A stretch of DNA of 48,472 nt from Burkholderiales bacterium (GTDB lineage Bacteria > Pseudomonadota > Gammaproteobacteria > Burkholderiales > Burkholderiaceae_C), in assembly GCA_028864885.1 (NCBI GenBank), contig JAGWLR010000018.1, positions 1 through 48,472 of the forward strand. Reading direction: 5' to 3'. This document shows positions 8,999 through 18,933 of the stretch, piece by piece. The notes beneath the pieces are model-generated. The model worked only from the letters and a program-made list of their open reading frames with translations, was not told where the DNA came from and made no database searches. The translations under genes were made by a program, and so were the position numbers. Each line of letters opens with the position of its first letter. The stretch's first letter is position 1.

Positions 8999-9748
8999 GT
9001 GATTGATCGAGACACATTGGACCAACACCTGGACAATTTACTGGAGGTGTCACGATTCAAGGATTATGGGCCGAACGGTTTACAAGTTGAGGGCAAAACC
9101 GAGATTCGCAAGGTGATCAGCGGCGTGACGGCCAGCCTGCAACTGATCGAAGCCGCGATCGAAGCCAAGGCCGATGCCATCGTGGTGCATCATGGCCTGT
9201 TCTGGCGAGGGCAAGATGGCCGCCTGACGGGGTGGATGAAACGCCGTGTTGCCGCGTTGATGGCGCATGACATCAATCTCTTTGCCTACCATCTGCCGCT
9301 GGATGCGCACCCCACACTCGGAAACAACGCCCAATGGGGCAAGCGTCTTGGGTTGGCGGCCGATCAACGTTTTGGCGACCAGGACCTGGGGTTCATCGGG
9401 GATGCGCCCAATGACATGACGCTGCCGTATTTGACCGCCCAACTGACCGAGTCATTGGGCCGTGCGCCCACGGTGATCCCTGGCGATGGTCGGCCACTGA
9501 AACGAGTGGCGTGGTGCAGCGGTGGCGCCCAAGGCTACTTCGAGGGTGCGATCCAGGCCGGCGCGGATGTGTTCTTGACGGGTGAACTGTCAGAGCCACA
9601 AGCCCATTACGCCCGAGAAACAGGCGTGGCCTTCCTGGCTTGCGGGCACCATGCCAGCGAGCGCTATGGGGCTCAAGCACTGGGCCGTCGCATCGCGCAC
9701 GAATACGCGCTCGAACACCAGTTCATCGACATCGACAATCCAGCTTGA
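8999..9748 (+). CDS. Nif3-like dinuclear metal-centre protein
   Basis: This is a member of the Nif3/YbgI family, ring-shaped hexamers with two metal ions per subunit whose cellular role is uncertain; GTP cyclohydrolase type 1-like names in databases are not well supported. The 249-residue protein contains the metal-binding boxes IVVHHGLFWRG and AYHLPLDAHPTLGNN, and ACGHHASERYG near the C-terminus. The start is a GTG at 8999, preceded by GAGG and only 31 bases from the divergent protease start, so the two share a promoter region. The gene belongs to the same conserved his-tat-pet neighbourhood. Confidence 0.93.
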   Translation: MIDRDTLDQHLDNLLEVSRFKDYGPNGLQVEGKTEIRKVISGVTASLQLIEAAIEAKADAIVVHHGLFWRGQDGRLTGWMKRRVAALMAHDINLFAYHLPLDAHPTLGNNAQWGKRLGLAADQRFGDQDLGFIGDAPNDMTLPYLTAQLTESLGRAPTVIPGDGRPLKRVAWCSGGAQGYFEGAIQAGADVFLTGELSEPQAHYARETGVAFLACGHHASERYGAQALGRRIAHEYALEHQFIDIDNPA

Positions 9749-9781
9749 TTGCGACCGGCAGGCCGCACCAAACGGGATGAG

Positions 9782-10366
9782 TCAATGTGCGAGTACCGAC
9801 TCTAGCTCGGCAAAAGTGCGCGAGTGCATGTCGGCCTGAATTGGCTGGCGCATCGCCATTTCCAAGCGGCGAGCCGAAAACAACCCACGCAGGTAGGACT
9901 GCCCGTTCTTGGTCTGCGTCACGAGCAGGTAGCGCAGATTGTGCTCTTGCAGTGTGGCCGCGATATCGCCCAGACGCGCAGTGCGAACCTGACTGAGATC
10001 GATCACATCCCAGGCACCGACTGGCACCATCACATCAGACAAAGTCAGTTCGCTCACCGGCACATGGTGACTGGAAGCCCTCACCACTGGCCGCTCACCT
10101 TGGATGTCCTCTGCCGAGACCATGCCGACCAGCCCCCCATCCGCCCCAGACACAAACACCATGCGAACGCCAGCGCGTTTCATCAGATACAGGGTGGCCT
10201 CAATGCCGTCACCGTGACTTGCAACCACGCAGGGGCTTTGTTGCAGGTCGGTGAGCAAGCTCAAGGCGGGGTGATGCGGCTCGGCGGTTCTGGCCACGGC
10301 GGGCAGGTGCGGAGCATGCGCCATCGACATCAACGTCAACGGCTTGAAACGATTGGCTTGAGGCAT
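9782..10366 (-). CDS. CBS-domain protein
   Basis: This is a soluble protein of 194 residues with a tandem CBS pair (Bateman module), which usually senses adenine nucleotides. The first CBS motif covers about residues 45-95 (CVVASHGDGIEATLYLMKRAGVR, then FVSGADGGLVGMVSAEDI) and the second about 110-175 (LSDVMVPV, LGDIAATLQEHNLRYLLVTQ). No enzymatic domain is attached, so its partner is unknown. The ATG at 10366 has AAAGGA upstream. It lies between the Nif3 gene (convergent, 33-base gap) and hisF, at one edge of the proposed inversion. Confidence 0.88.
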   Translation of the reverse strand: MPQANRFKPLTLMSMAHAPHLPAVARTAEPHHPALSLLTDLQQSPCVVASHGDGIEATLYLMKRAGVRMVFVSGADGGLVGMVSAEDIQGERPVVRASSHHVPVSELTLSDVMVPVGAWDVIDLSQVRTARLGDIAATLQEHNLRYLLVTQTKNGQSYLRGLFSARRLEMAMRQPIQADMHSRTFAELESVLAH

Positions 10367-10450
10367 CGCAGAGTCCTTTCCGGAACGCAATTTCACAACC
10401 GAGGCTTTCAGATTACGCCGATCCGGAAATTTCGGAAATGGCAATTGACC

Positions 10451-10460
10451 GGTAGCTACC
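10451..10460. other. Perfect 10-base palindrome upstream of the CBS gene
   Basis: GGTAGCTACC reads the same on both strands and lies about 85 bases upstream of the CBS-domain gene start and about 40 bases downstream of the hisF stop. It could be an operator half-pair, but one isolated 10-mer is weak evidence and no matching copy was seen nearby. Confidence 0.15.
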
Positions 10461-10498
10461 CGATTGATGTGCACAGCGTCACGATGTAAAAGGGGCCA

Positions 10499-11278
10499 TC
10501 AGAGCCTGACCGGAATCCCTCGTTGCGCCATCAAGGCCTTGGCCTGCGCCACGGTGTATTCGCCGTAATGGAAGATGCTGGCGGCCAGAACCGCATCGGC
10601 TCCGCCCTGCTGCACCCCGTCGGCCAAGTGATCCAGGTTGCCCACGCCGCCCGACGCAATCACCGGAACAGCAACCGCATCGCTGACCGCACGTGTCAGT
10701 TCCAGATCAAACCCGGACTTGGTGCCGTCACGGTCCATGCTGGTCAAGAGGATTTCACCGGCACCGTAATCGGCCATCTGCTTGGCCCAGGCCACCGCGT
10801 CCAAGCCAACGTTCTTGCGACCGCCATGGCTGTAGACATCCCAACCAGGACCCCGCACAGCCAGGTCGTCGCCTTGGCGCTTCTTGGCATCAATGGCCAC
10901 CACGATGCACTGTGAACCGTACTTGTCCGACGCATCACGAATGACTTGGGGGTTCGCAATGGCTGCGGAGTTGAAGCTGACCTTGTCAGCACCGGCATTG
11001 AGCAAGCGACGCACATCTTCAACCGTACGGACGCCGCCGCCCACCGTCAAAGGAATGAAAACCTGACTGGCCACGGCCTCAATGATGTGCAGGATCAGAT
11101 CACGGCCATCACTGGTGGCTGTGATGTCGAGAAACGTGAGTTCATCGGCGCCTTGATCGTTGTAGCGTGCGGCGATTTCCACCGGATCACCGGCATCGCG
11201 CAGCTCAACAAAATTGACGCCTTTGACAACCCGCCCGCCCGTCACATCCAAGCAGGGAATGATGCGTTTGGCCAGCAC
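10499..11278 (-). CDS. hisF: Imidazole glycerol phosphate synthase, cyclase subunit
   Basis: HisF uses ammonia delivered by HisH to convert PRFAR into imidazole glycerol phosphate and AICAR. The 259-residue TIM barrel begins [23 protein letters not shown] with the catalytic Asp, and has [29 protein letters not shown] with the second catalytic Asp, and [13 protein letters not shown]. It is the last of the contiguous minus-strand his genes, five bases after hisA. In relatives hisI follows directly, but here the neighbour is a CBS-domain gene. Confidence 0.98.
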   Translation of the reverse strand: MLAKRIIPCLDVTGGRVVKGVNFVELRDAGDPVEIAARYNDQGADELTFLDITATSDGRDLILHIIEAVASQVFIPLTVGGGVRTVEDVRRLLNAGADKVSFNSAAIANPQVIRDASDKYGSQCIVVAIDAKKRQGDDLAVRGPGWDVYSHGGRKNVGLDAVAWAKQMADYGAGEILLTSMDRDGTKSGFDLELTRAVSDAVAVPVIASGGVGNLDHLADGVQQGGADAVLAASIFHYGEYTVAQAKALMAQRGIPVRL

Positions 11279-11283
11279 GAGGA

Positions 11284-12030
11284 TCAGCCTTCGCCGTTGA
11301 GTTCGTCTGCGCGCTTCTGACCTGCAGCGAAATCGAGGTCGCCGGTGTAGATGGCGCGACCGCAGATCACACCTTCCACGCCCTCAGACTCAACGGCGCA
11401 CAGCGCTTCGATGTCCTTGATGTTGGACAGACCGCCCGAGGCAATCACCGGGATGGTCAAGGCCTGCGCCAATTTGACAGTGGCTTCGATGTTGATGCCC
11501 GACAGCATGCCATCGCGGCCAATGTCGGTGTAGATCACGCCTTCGACGCCGTAATCTTCAAACTTCTTGGCCAGATCGATGACTTCATGGCCAGACAGCT
11601 TGCTCCAGCCATCGGTGGCAACCTTGCCATCCTTGGCATCCAAGCCGACGATGATGTGACCGCCAAAGGCCGAGCAGGCATCACGCAGGAAGCCGGGGTT
11701 CTTCACCGCAGCGGTGCCGATGATGACGTAGCTCAGACCGTCGTCGAGGTAGCGCTCAATGGTGTCGAGATCGCGAATCCCGCCACCGAGTTGAACCGGA
11801 ATGTCGCCGCCCACTTCCTGGATGATCGATTTGATGGCCGCTTCGTTGACGGGTTTACCGGCAAACGCACCATTGAGATCGACCAGATGGAGACGGCGAG
11901 CACCGGCATCCAACCAGCGGCGGGCCATGGCCCCCGGGTCTTCACCAAACGTGGTGGAGTCGTTCATGTCGCCTTGCTTGAGGCGCACGCATTTGCCGTC
12001 TTTCAGGTCAATCGCAGGGATCAGCAGCAT
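11284..12030 (-). CDS. hisA: Phosphoribosylformimino-5-aminoimidazole carboxamide ribotide isomerase
   Basis: HisA isomerises ProFAR to PRFAR by an Amadori rearrangement. The 248-residue TIM barrel begins [20 protein letters not shown] with the catalytic Asp; later motifs are [39 protein letters not shown] with the second Asp, and VIASGGLSN. The ATG at 12030 is the family start; the frame is open far upstream, but that part lies antisense-free inside hisH and has no family similarity. It is followed by hisF after five bases. Confidence 0.97.
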   Translation of the reverse strand: MLLIPAIDLKDGKCVRLKQGDMNDSTTFGEDPGAMARRWLDAGARRLHLVDLNGAFAGKPVNEAAIKSIIQEVGGDIPVQLGGGIRDLDTIERYLDDGLSYVIIGTAAVKNPGFLRDACSAFGGHIIVGLDAKDGKVATDGWSKLSGHEVIDLAKKFEDYGVEGVIYTDIGRDGMLSGINIEATVKLAQALTIPVIASGGLSNIKDIEALCAVESEGVEGVICGRAIYTGDLDFAAGQKRADELNGEG

Positions 12031-12067
12031 ATTTTTGCTACAGAGGGTGGGGAAAAGGATAGATGAA

Positions 12068-12754
12068 TCAAGGTTTCCACGACAAGAAATTGCGGTACAG
12101 GGCCAGGCCGTGTTCCGCACTCTTCTCGGGGTGGAATTGCGTGGCAAAAATGTTATCCCTTGCCACGACACAGGTAAAGCGGACGCCGTATTCAGTTTCA
12201 CCGGCGCTGTGTTGGGGATTATCCACAACCGCGTGATAACTGTGGACGAAATAGAAATAGCTGTTGTCTGGGATGCCTGACCACACTGGATGGGGCTGAC
12301 CACCCCAAACGCCATCGTGACAAGTTTGCTTGACACGATTCCAACCCATTTGCGGCACTTTGTATCGGCTGCCATCAGGTTGGCGCATGCCATCCAGCCT
12401 GAACTTGATCACCTTGCCTGGGATCAGACCCAGCCCGGGCGTGTCTTGTTCTTCTGAGTGGTTCAGCAGCATCTGCATGCCCACACACACACCCATCAAG
12501 GGCTTGTTGGCGGCGGCATCCAGCACCGCCCCCAGCAACTCGCCTTGGTGCGCTTCTCGCAATTCACGCATGCAGTCACGCATCGCGCCCTGCCCGGGCA
12601 AAACGACGCGCTCGGCAGAACGGACCACGGTAGGGTCGTTGGTGACAACCACCTTCAAGTTCAGATCTTTGGCTGCGTGTTCAACGGCCTGCGAAACCGA
12701 ACGCAGGTTGCCCATGCCGTAGTCGATCACGGCCACTGTGGATGTTTGGCTCAT
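12068..12754 (-). CDS. hisH: Imidazole glycerol phosphate synthase, glutaminase subunit
   Basis: HisH releases ammonia from glutamine for HisF. The 228-residue class I glutamine amidotransferase shows the nucleophile in [10 protein letters not shown] and the His/Glu pair in [12 protein letters not shown] near the C-terminus. The N-terminus ([14 protein letters not shown]) is typical. It lies between hisB and hisA in the same operon with 33- and 37-base gaps, a little looser than the rest of the run. Confidence 0.98.
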   Translation of the reverse strand: MSQTSTVAVIDYGMGNLRSVSQAVEHAAKDLNLKVVVTNDPTVVRSAERVVLPGQGAMRDCMRELREAHQGELLGAVLDAAANKPLMGVCVGMQMLLNHSEEQDTPGLGLIPGKVIKFRLDGMRQPDGSRYKVPQMGWNRVKQTCHDGVWGGQPHPVWSGIPDNSYFYFVHSYHAVVDNPQHSAGETEYGVRFTCVVARDNIFATQFHPEKSAEHGLALYRNFLSWKP

Positions 12755-12787
12755 GGAGTCAAAGAGAAGTCATCACACAAAGGAGGC

Positions 12788-13402
12788 TCACAATGAGCCC
12801 TTGGTCGACGGAATGACGCCAGCCATGCGGGGATCGCGCTCGAGTGCAGCGCGCAGGGCTCGGGCAAACGCCTTGAAAACGGTTTCACACTGATGGTGCG
12901 CGTTCGCGCCCTTCAGGTTGTCGATGTGCAGCGTGACGCCCGCGTGATTGACAAAGCCCTGAAAAAACTCGAAGGTCAACTGGGTGTCAAAGCCACCAAT
13001 GCTGCCTGCTGTGAAGGGGATGTCCATGTGCAGGCCGGGACGGCCAGAAAAATCGATCACCACACGCGACAGGGCCTCGTCCAACGGAACGTAGGCGTGA
13101 CCATAGCGGCGAATGCCCTTTTTATCCCCCACCGCTTTGGCAAAGGCCTGGCCCAGGGTGATGCCGACGTCTTCAACAGTATGGTGACCATCGATATGAA
13201 GGTCGCCCACGGCATGGATATCCAGATCGATCAGGCCGTGACGGGCAATCTGATCGAGCATGTGGTCGAAGAAGCCAATGCCGGTGTGCAGCTTGGCGGC
13301 CCCGGTGCCGTCCAGATTCACACGAACGGTAATCTGGGTTTCGGCTGTATTGCGGGTGACTTCGGCGATGCGGTCGCTTACGACCTGTTCTGGAGCGTTC
13401 AT
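12788..13402 (-). CDS. hisB: Imidazoleglycerol-phosphate dehydratase (monofunctional)
   Basis: HisB dehydrates imidazole glycerol phosphate to imidazole acetol phosphate. The 204-residue enzyme has the Mn-binding His motifs [25 protein letters not shown] and [15 protein letters not shown]. It contains only the dehydratase domain, so histidinol phosphatase must be encoded elsewhere. The start overlaps the hisC stop by four bases, indicating translational coupling. Confidence 0.98.
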   Translation of the reverse strand: MNAPEQVVSDRIAEVTRNTAETQITVRVNLDGTGAAKLHTGIGFFDHMLDQIARHGLIDLDIHAVGDLHIDGHHTVEDVGITLGQAFAKAVGDKKGIRRYGHAYVPLDEALSRVVIDFSGRPGLHMDIPFTAGSIGGFDTQLTFEFFQGFVNHAGVTLHIDNLKGANAHHQCETVFKAFARALRAALERDPRMAGVIPSTKGSL

Positions 13403-14499
13403 GCAGGGTTGAAAGTAAGGGGTTCGCGCAGGATTTCAGCCAAAGCAGAGATCAAGGCGTCGTTTTCCGCAGGCAAGCCCACGGTCAGGCGGATACAGTT
13501 TGCCAGCAATTGGTGCAATCCGGCCACATTTTTGATCAGGATGTGACGCGCTTTCAGCGCAGCGAAGACCGCAGCGGCATCGTTCACACGCACCAAAATC
13601 ATGTTGGCCTGGCTCGGGTAGACCTTAGCGCCCGGCATCTGGGCCAGTGCAGCCAGCAGCCGCTCACGCTCGGACTTGATGGTTTCAGCTTGGCGCGCAA
13701 ACTCGTCAGCATGCTCCAATGCGAACAGGGCCGCCTCGGTGTTGAGCACACTGATATTGTAGGGAGGGCGCACCTTTTCGACCTGCTCAATCAAATCCTT
13801 GCGACCCATCATGTAGCCCAGGCGAACACCAGCCAAGCCAAACTTGGACAGGGTGCGCATCAACAGCACGTGAGGGTGGCGGGTCAGGCGCCCCAGGTAA
13901 GACTTCGAGGCGAATGGCTGGTAGGCCTCATCCATGACCACCAGGCCCTGACCATTGGCGGCCACCGCCTCTATGACCTGCTCTATGGCAGCGTCATCCC
14001 ACAGGTTCGCGGTGGGGTTGTTGGGATAGGCAATGTACGTGATGGCCGGCTTATGTTCACGGATGGCAGCCAGCATGGCTGGCGTGTCCAACTCGAACTC
14101 TGCGGTCAGCGGCACTCCCACAAAGCGCATGCCATTTTGTTTGGCAAAGGCTTCGTACATCACAAAGCCAGGCAACGGTGCCAGCGCCACCGCGCCGGGT
14201 TTGGCGCACGCGACTGACAGCAAGGAGATCAATTCGTCTGAGCCATTGCCCAGCACCAGCCCATAGTCGGTCGGCACCTTGGCGTAGCTGCGAAGGGCAG
14301 CATGCAAGTCGTTGATGCGAGTGCCCGGATAGCGGTTCAGCGTCACGCGGCCCAGGCGTTCACCCAGCTTGGCCTGCAGCTCAGGCGGCAAGGTGAAGGG
14401 GTTTTCCATCGCGTCGAGCTTGATGTAGCCGGCGGCATCTTGCACATGGTAGGCGTGCATGGCCAGCACATCGGGACGGAAGACTTCGAGCAGACTCAT
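13399..14499 (-). CDS. hisC: Histidinol-phosphate aminotransferase
   Basis: HisC transfers the amino group from glutamate to imidazole acetol phosphate using PLP. The 366-residue protein is a fold-type I aminotransferase with GNGSDELI (phosphate cup), [21 protein letters not shown] (PLP-binding Asp) and [14 protein letters not shown], which contains the Schiff-base Lys. It is coupled to hisB by a four-base overlap and sits 42 bases after hisD. Confidence 0.97.
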   Translation of the reverse strand: MSLLEVFRPDVLAMHAYHVQDAAGYIKLDAMENPFTLPPELQAKLGERLGRVTLNRYPGTRINDLHAALRSYAKVPTDYGLVLGNGSDELISLLSVACAKPGAVALAPLPGFVMYEAFAKQNGMRFVGVPLTAEFELDTPAMLAAIREHKPAITYIAYPNNPTANLWDDAAIEQVIEAVAANGQGLVVMDEAYQPFASKSYLGRLTRHPHVLLMRTLSKFGLAGVRLGYMMGRKDLIEQVEKVRPPYNISVLNTEAALFALEHADEFARQAETIKSERERLLAALAQMPGAKVYPSQANMILVRVNDAAAVFAALKARHILIKNVAGLHQLLANCIRLTVGLPAENDALISALAEILREPLTFNPA

Positions 14500-14541
14500 A
14501 GTGGGGCTCTGTTGTGGCTCTTTAGGGGCTCGGTGGCGCGC

Positions 14542-15855
14542 TCACTTCTTCAGACGAAACTCAGCGGCTTGTGCGTGTGCCTGCAGGCCTTCACCATAGG
14601 CCAGCACCGCTGCGGTTTTGCCCAGAATCTGCGCACCGGCCTCGCTGACTTCGATCAGGCTGGAGCGCTTCTGAAAATCGTACACACCCAATGGAGACGA
14701 AAAGCGCGCGGTACCCGAAGTGGGCAGCACGTGGTTGGGGCCAGCGCAGTAGTCACCCAAGGACTCAGAGGTGTAAGCCCCCAGGAAGATGGCGCCCGCG
14801 TGCTTGAGCAAGGGCTCCCACTTGTGCGGCTGATGGCTGCTGACTTCGAGGTGCTCAGGCGCAATGCGATTGCTGATCTCACAGGCCTCTTCCATGCTGC
14901 GAGTGAGGATCAAGGCGCCCCGCCCTTGCAGTGAAGCCCGAATGATCTCCGCCCGCGGCATGGTGGGCAGCAAACGATCGATTTCAGCTTGCACCTTGGC
15001 GATGTAGTCGGCGTCTGGGCACAGCAATATGCTTTGCGCCAACTCATCGTGCTCAGCCTGGCTGAACAAATCCATGGCCACCCAGTCAGGCGGCGTGGAG
15101 CCATCGGCCAACACCAGGATTTCAGAGGGGCCGGCAATCATGTCGATGCCAACCTGACCAAAAACGTGCTTCTTGGCGCTAGCCACATAGGCGTTGCCGG
15201 GGCCAGTGATCTTGTCGACTTGGGGCACAGTGGCCGTGCCATAAGCCAGTGCCGCCACAGCTTGCGCCCCCCCAATGGTGAAGGCACGGGTCACGCCAGC
15301 CACATAAGCGGCGGCCAGCACCAGCGGGTTCTTTTCGCCGCGCGGGGTGGGCACCACCATGATGATTTCGCCCACACCGGCCACATGGGCAGGGATGGCA
15401 TTCATCAAGACGGACGAGGGGTAAGCCGCCTTACCACCGGGCACATAGATGCCCACGCGATCCAGCGGGGTGACCTTCTGGCCCAACAAGGTGCCGTCTT
15501 CATCGCGATACGACCAGCTCAAACCACAAGCCTGCTTTTGGCGCTCGTGGTAGGCCCGCACGCGGGCCGCGGCGCTTTCCAAGGCCGTGCGTTGCTCGGG
15601 TGGCAGGCTGTCAAACGCAGCTTTGAGCTCGGCCTGCCCCAACTCCAAAGCGGCCATGCCATCGACTTGCAGGTGATCGAACCGCGCGGTGTATTCCAGC
15701 ACCGCATCATCGCCACGCAGACGAACGTCGGCCAGGATGGCGGCCACGCGGTCTTCGATGGCCGAATCCGTCTCGGCCGACCAATGCAACACCTGTTTGA
15801 AGGCAGCATCGAAGTCGGGCTGAGCAGTAGAGAGATGGCGAATCTGGACGGTCAT
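14542..15855 (-). CDS. hisD: Histidinol dehydrogenase
   Basis: HisD oxidises histidinol to histidine in two NAD-dependent steps. The 437-residue zinc enzyme has [22 protein letters not shown], the [15 protein letters not shown] signature, [22 protein letters not shown] with the general-base pair, and [10 protein letters not shown]. Length is as expected for bacteria. It lies 21 bases after hisG in the operon. Confidence 0.98.
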   Translation of the reverse strand: MTVQIRHLSTAQPDFDAAFKQVLHWSAETDSAIEDRVAAILADVRLRGDDAVLEYTARFDHLQVDGMAALELGQAELKAAFDSLPPEQRTALESAAARVRAYHERQKQACGLSWSYRDEDGTLLGQKVTPLDRVGIYVPGGKAAYPSSVLMNAIPAHVAGVGEIIMVVPTPRGEKNPLVLAAAYVAGVTRAFTIGGAQAVAALAYGTATVPQVDKITGPGNAYVASAKKHVFGQVGIDMIAGPSEILVLADGSTPPDWVAMDLFSQAEHDELAQSILLCPDADYIAKVQAEIDRLLPTMPRAEIIRASLQGRGALILTRSMEEACEISNRIAPEHLEVSSHQPHKWEPLLKHAGAIFLGAYTSESLGDYCAGPNHVLPTSGTARFSSPLGVYDFQKRSSLIEVSEAGAQILGKTAAVLAYGEGLQAHAQAAEFRLKK

Positions 15856-15876
15856 GGCTACGAAAGGTCTAGAACG

Positions 15877-16515
15877 TCAGGCCGGAATGGCCGACTCGAA
15901 AGCCTGAATCAGGGCACGGATGGGCTCGCGCTTGAGCTTGAGCGAGGCCTGGTTGACCACCAATCGCGAGCTGATGTTCATGATCTGCTCGACCTCGATC
16001 AACTTGTTGGCCTTCAAGGTGCTTCCGGTGGACACCAAGTCCACGATCGCATCAGCCAGACCGGTCAGCGGCGCCAACTCCATCGAGCCATACAGCTTGA
16101 TCAGGTCCACGTGCACGCCCTTGTTGGCGAAGTGCTCTCGGGCAATCGTGGTGTACTTGGTGGCCACACGAATACGCGAGCCTTGCTTCACGGCCGCTTC
16201 GTAATCGAAGTCAGCGCGCACGGCCACACTCATGCGGCACTTGGCAATGTTCAGATCAAGCGGCTGGTACAGGTTGTCGCCACCATGCTCGATCAACACA
16301 TCCTTGCCGGCAACGCCGATGTCGGCGCCGCCATGCTCTACATAGGTGGGCACATCGGTGGCGCGAACCAGCACCACGCGCACATCGTCGCGGTTGGTAC
16401 CCAGAATCAACTTGCGCGATTTTTCAGGGTCTTCGGTAACCGTGATACCGGCCGCAGCCAGTAGAGGCAAGGTTTCCTCAAAAATTCGGCCTTTGGAAAG
16501 TGCGAGTGTGATCAT
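15877..16515 (-). CDS. hisG: ATP phosphoribosyltransferase, short form
   Basis: HisG joins ATP and PRPP in the first, feedback-regulated step of histidine synthesis. At 212 residues it is the short form, which lacks the C-terminal regulatory domain and needs HisZ as partner. It begins [19 protein letters not shown] and has [13 protein letters not shown] and [14 protein letters not shown], the phosphate-binding loop. No hisZ is present in the window. It overlaps the murA stop codon by four bases, so its translation is coupled to murA. Confidence 0.97.
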   Translation of the reverse strand: MITLALSKGRIFEETLPLLAAAGITVTEDPEKSRKLILGTNRDDVRVVLVRATDVPTYVEHGGADIGVAGKDVLIEHGGDNLYQPLDLNIAKCRMSVAVRADFDYEAAVKQGSRIRVATKYTTIAREHFANKGVHVDLIKLYGSMELAPLTGLADAIVDLVSTGSTLKANKLIEVEQIMNISSRLVVNQASLKLKREPIRALIQAFESAIPA

Positions 16516-17810
16516 GCTTTCACGCGTTCAATGTCAGCGCCAATAGCGCGCAGCTTGGCTTCCATGCGGTCATAGCCACGGTCCAGGTGATAGATGCGAT
16601 CGACCAGGGTTTCGCCCTCGGCAACCAGGCCCGCGATGACCAGGCTGGCCGAGGCGCGCAGATCGGTTGCCATCACCGTGGCGCCGGACAGTTTTTCCGC
16701 GCCCGTGACCACGGCACTGTGCCCATCGACTGCGATCTTGGCGCCAAGGCGAATCAACTCATTGACGTGCATGAAACGGTTTTCAAAAATCGTTTCGTGA
16801 ATGACCGCGGTGCCTTCGGCCACGCAGTTGAGGGCCATGAATTGGGCCTGCATGTCAGTGGGGAAAGCGGGGTATTCGCGGGTGCGGAAGCCAACAGCCT
16901 TGGGGCGCGCATCCGCTTTGACACGGATCCAGTCGGCGCCGGATTCGATGGACACGCCAGCCTCACGCAACTTTTCGATCACCGACTCCAGGTGCTCGGC
17001 ATTGGCCTTGCGCAAAGTGACATCGCCGCCGGCAGCCCCTACCGCACACAGAAACGTGCCTGTTTCGATGCGGTCAGGAATGATGTGGTGCGCTTGCTCG
17101 CCCTTCAAGCCATGCAACTTGTCGACGCCTTGGATTCGGATCCGGCTGGTGCCGTGCCCCTCAATCTTGGCGCCCATGGCAATCAGCATGTGAGCCAAGT
17201 CCACGATCTCGGGCTCTTGAGCCGCGTTCTCCAGGATCGTCTCGCCATCGGCCAGAGAAGCGGCCATCAAGAAATTCTCGGTGCCGGTTACCGTCACCAT
17301 GTCAGTGGTGATGCGGGCCCCCTTCAACCGTGTCGGTTTACCGTTGGCATCCACCGGAGTACGCGCTTCGATGTAGCCGTGCTCGACCGTGATCTGAGCC
17401 CCCATGGCTTGGAGGCCCTTGATGTGCTGATCCACTGGGCGCGAACCGATGGCACAGCCACCCGGCAGGGAGACGCGCGCACGCCCAAAGCGCGCCAGCA
17501 GCGGCCCCAGCACCAGGATGGACGCACGCATGGTCTTGACCAACTCGTAGGGGGCTTCTGGGTTGGCAACCTTGCCCGCGTCCAGCGTGACGGCAGAGGG
17601 ATCGTCGGCGTGACGCTCGGACATCACGCCCATGTTTGCCAGCAGCTTGAAGGTGGTGGACACGTCCTGCAGTTGAGGCACATTGACCAGCGTGACCGGT
17701 TCTGCACTCAGCAAAGCAGCGCACAAATCTGGCAAGGCGGCGTTCTTGGCACCAGAGATCGTCACTTCGCCTTGCAGGCGACGACCGCCACGAATCAGGA
17801 GTTTGTCCAT
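16512..17810 (-). CDS. murA: UDP-N-acetylglucosamine 1-carboxyvinyltransferase
   Basis: MurA transfers enolpyruvate to UDP-GlcNAc, the committed step of peptidoglycan synthesis in the cytoplasm. The 432-residue protein begins [27 protein letters not shown] and has the active-site loop [16 protein letters not shown] with the catalytic Cys at residue 119, so it should be fosfomycin-sensitive as far as this residue goes. It is directly upstream of and overlapping hisG, and downstream of a bolA-like gene, an arrangement common in betaproteobacteria. Confidence 0.98.
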   Translation of the reverse strand: MDKLLIRGGRRLQGEVTISGAKNAALPDLCAALLSAEPVTLVNVPQLQDVSTTFKLLANMGVMSERHADDPSAVTLDAGKVANPEAPYELVKTMRASILVLGPLLARFGRARVSLPGGCAIGSRPVDQHIKGLQAMGAQITVEHGYIEARTPVDANGKPTRLKGARITTDMVTVTGTENFLMAASLADGETILENAAQEPEIVDLAHMLIAMGAKIEGHGTSRIRIQGVDKLHGLKGEQAHHIIPDRIETGTFLCAVGAAGGDVTLRKANAEHLESVIEKLREAGVSIESGADWIRVKADARPKAVGFRTREYPAFPTDMQAQFMALNCVAEGTAVIHETIFENRFMHVNELIRLGAKIAVDGHSAVVTGAEKLSGATVMATDLRASASLVIAGLVAEGETLVDRIYHLDRGYDRMEAKLRAIGADIERVKA

Positions 17811-17882
17811 GAAAACACAAAGGGCACGAGGCCGCCGCTAGGCTGACATCGCGCCGAAATCAGAAGTAAAAACAAGCCGGAT

Positions 17883-18134
17883 TCAAGCGCCGGACTGGGC
17901 GGCCCATTCGGCCGGGGTCAGGGTCTTCATCGACAAAGCGTGAATCTGAGCCCGCATTCTATCGCCCAGGGCCTGATAAACGCGCTGATGGCGCGCAACC
18001 CGGCTTTTGCCGTCGAATTCTGCCGAAACGATGGTGGCGAAAAAATGCTGTCCGTCGCCCTCGACCACCAAGTGAGTGCACGGCAGGCCGTCGGCGATGT
18101 ATTGCCGGACTTCGGCGGGAGTGGGATCAGCCAT
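17883..18134 (-). CDS. BolA/IbaG family protein
   Basis: This is a small protein of 83 residues with the BolA fold, which in relatives binds monothiol glutaredoxins and Fe-S clusters. The central motif VVEGDGQHFFATIVSAEFDG and the following SRVARHQRVYQALG contain the conserved His and the helix-turn-helix-like segment. Its position just before murA matches ibaG (yrbA) of other proteobacteria. The gap to murA is 72 bases. Confidence 0.93.
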   Translation of the reverse strand: MADPTPAEVRQYIADGLPCTHLVVEGDGQHFFATIVSAEFDGKSRVARHQRVYQALGDRMRAQIHALSMKTLTPAEWAAQSGA

Positions 18135-18168
18135 GGGTGACTTTCAAGAAGATAGACAAAAAAGACCG

Positions 18169-18933
18169 TCAATAACGAATTTTGTAGCCCGTTTTCAGCA
18201 AATGCAGCGCCACGGCAGACACCAACACGACAGCCGTCAGAACGATGGTCAGGCTGGTCCATGGGCTGACATCGCTGACACCGAAAAAGCCGCAACGGAA
18301 TCCATCAATCAGATAGAAGAACGGGTTGAAACGGGAGGCGGTGTGCCAAAACGGGGGCAAGGAGTGCACCGAGTAAAACACACCCGACAAGAAGGTCATG
18401 GGCACAATCACGAAATTCTGGAACATCGCCATCTGGTCGAATTTTTCCGCCCACAAACCGGCGATCAGCCCCAGGGCCCCCAACAAGATTCCGCCCAGGA
18501 TCGCAAAGATGAGGATCCACCACCATTGCACCAGCCCTGGCCACGCGAAAGCGGCCGTCACCACCCAGACGCCCAGCCCGACCCCCAGACCACGCACCAA
18601 AGACGCGCCCACATAGGCCGCAAACCAGGCGCGATGAGACAAGGGCGTGAGCAGCACAAACACCAGGTTACCCGTGATCTTGCTCTGGATCAGCGAAGAC
18701 GAGCTGTTGGCAAACGCGTTCTGCAAGATGCTCATCATCACCAGACCGGGAACCAGAAACCGGGTGTAGCCAACGCCCTTGAACACCTGAACATGATCTT
18801 CCAGCACATGTCCAAAGATCAGCAAATACAAGATGGCCGTGAGAACGGGGGCCCCGATCGTTTGCGCACTGACCTTCCAGAACCGCAGGACTTCTTTGTA
18901 AAACAAGGGGCGCGCGCCCGCCAACAAGCTCAT
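18169..18933 (-). CDS. ABC-2 type transporter permease
   Basis: This inner-membrane permease of 254 residues has six hydrophobic segments, among them LTAILYLLIFGHVL and LVPGLVMMSILQNAF, and matches the YadH-like ABC-2 family. The last helices (VIVPMTFLSGVFYSVHSLP, then SLTIVLTAVVLVSAVALHLL) are typical. It overlaps the ATPase gene by four bases and together they should form an exporter. The substrate is unknown; the position between envelope genes hints at a lipid or envelope compound, which is inference only. Confidence 0.93.
   Translation of the reverse strand: MSLLAGARPLFYKEVLRFWKVSAQTIGAPVLTAILYLLIFGHVLEDHVQVFKGVGYTRFLVPGLVMMSILQNAFANSSSSLIQSKITGNLVFVLLTPLSHRAWFAAYVGASLVRGLGVGLGVWVVTAAFAWPGLVQWWWILIFAILGGILLGALGLIAGLWAEKFDQMAMFQNFVIVPMTFLSGVFYSVHSLPPFWHTASRFNPFFYLIDGFRCGFFGVSDVSPWTSLTIVLTAVVLVSAVALHLLKTGYKIRY

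Noticed and set aside
12031-12393. N-terminal extension of the hisA frame by 121 codons
   Set aside because: The extension lies inside hisH on the same strand in another frame; the family start ([12 protein letters not shown]) is at 12030.
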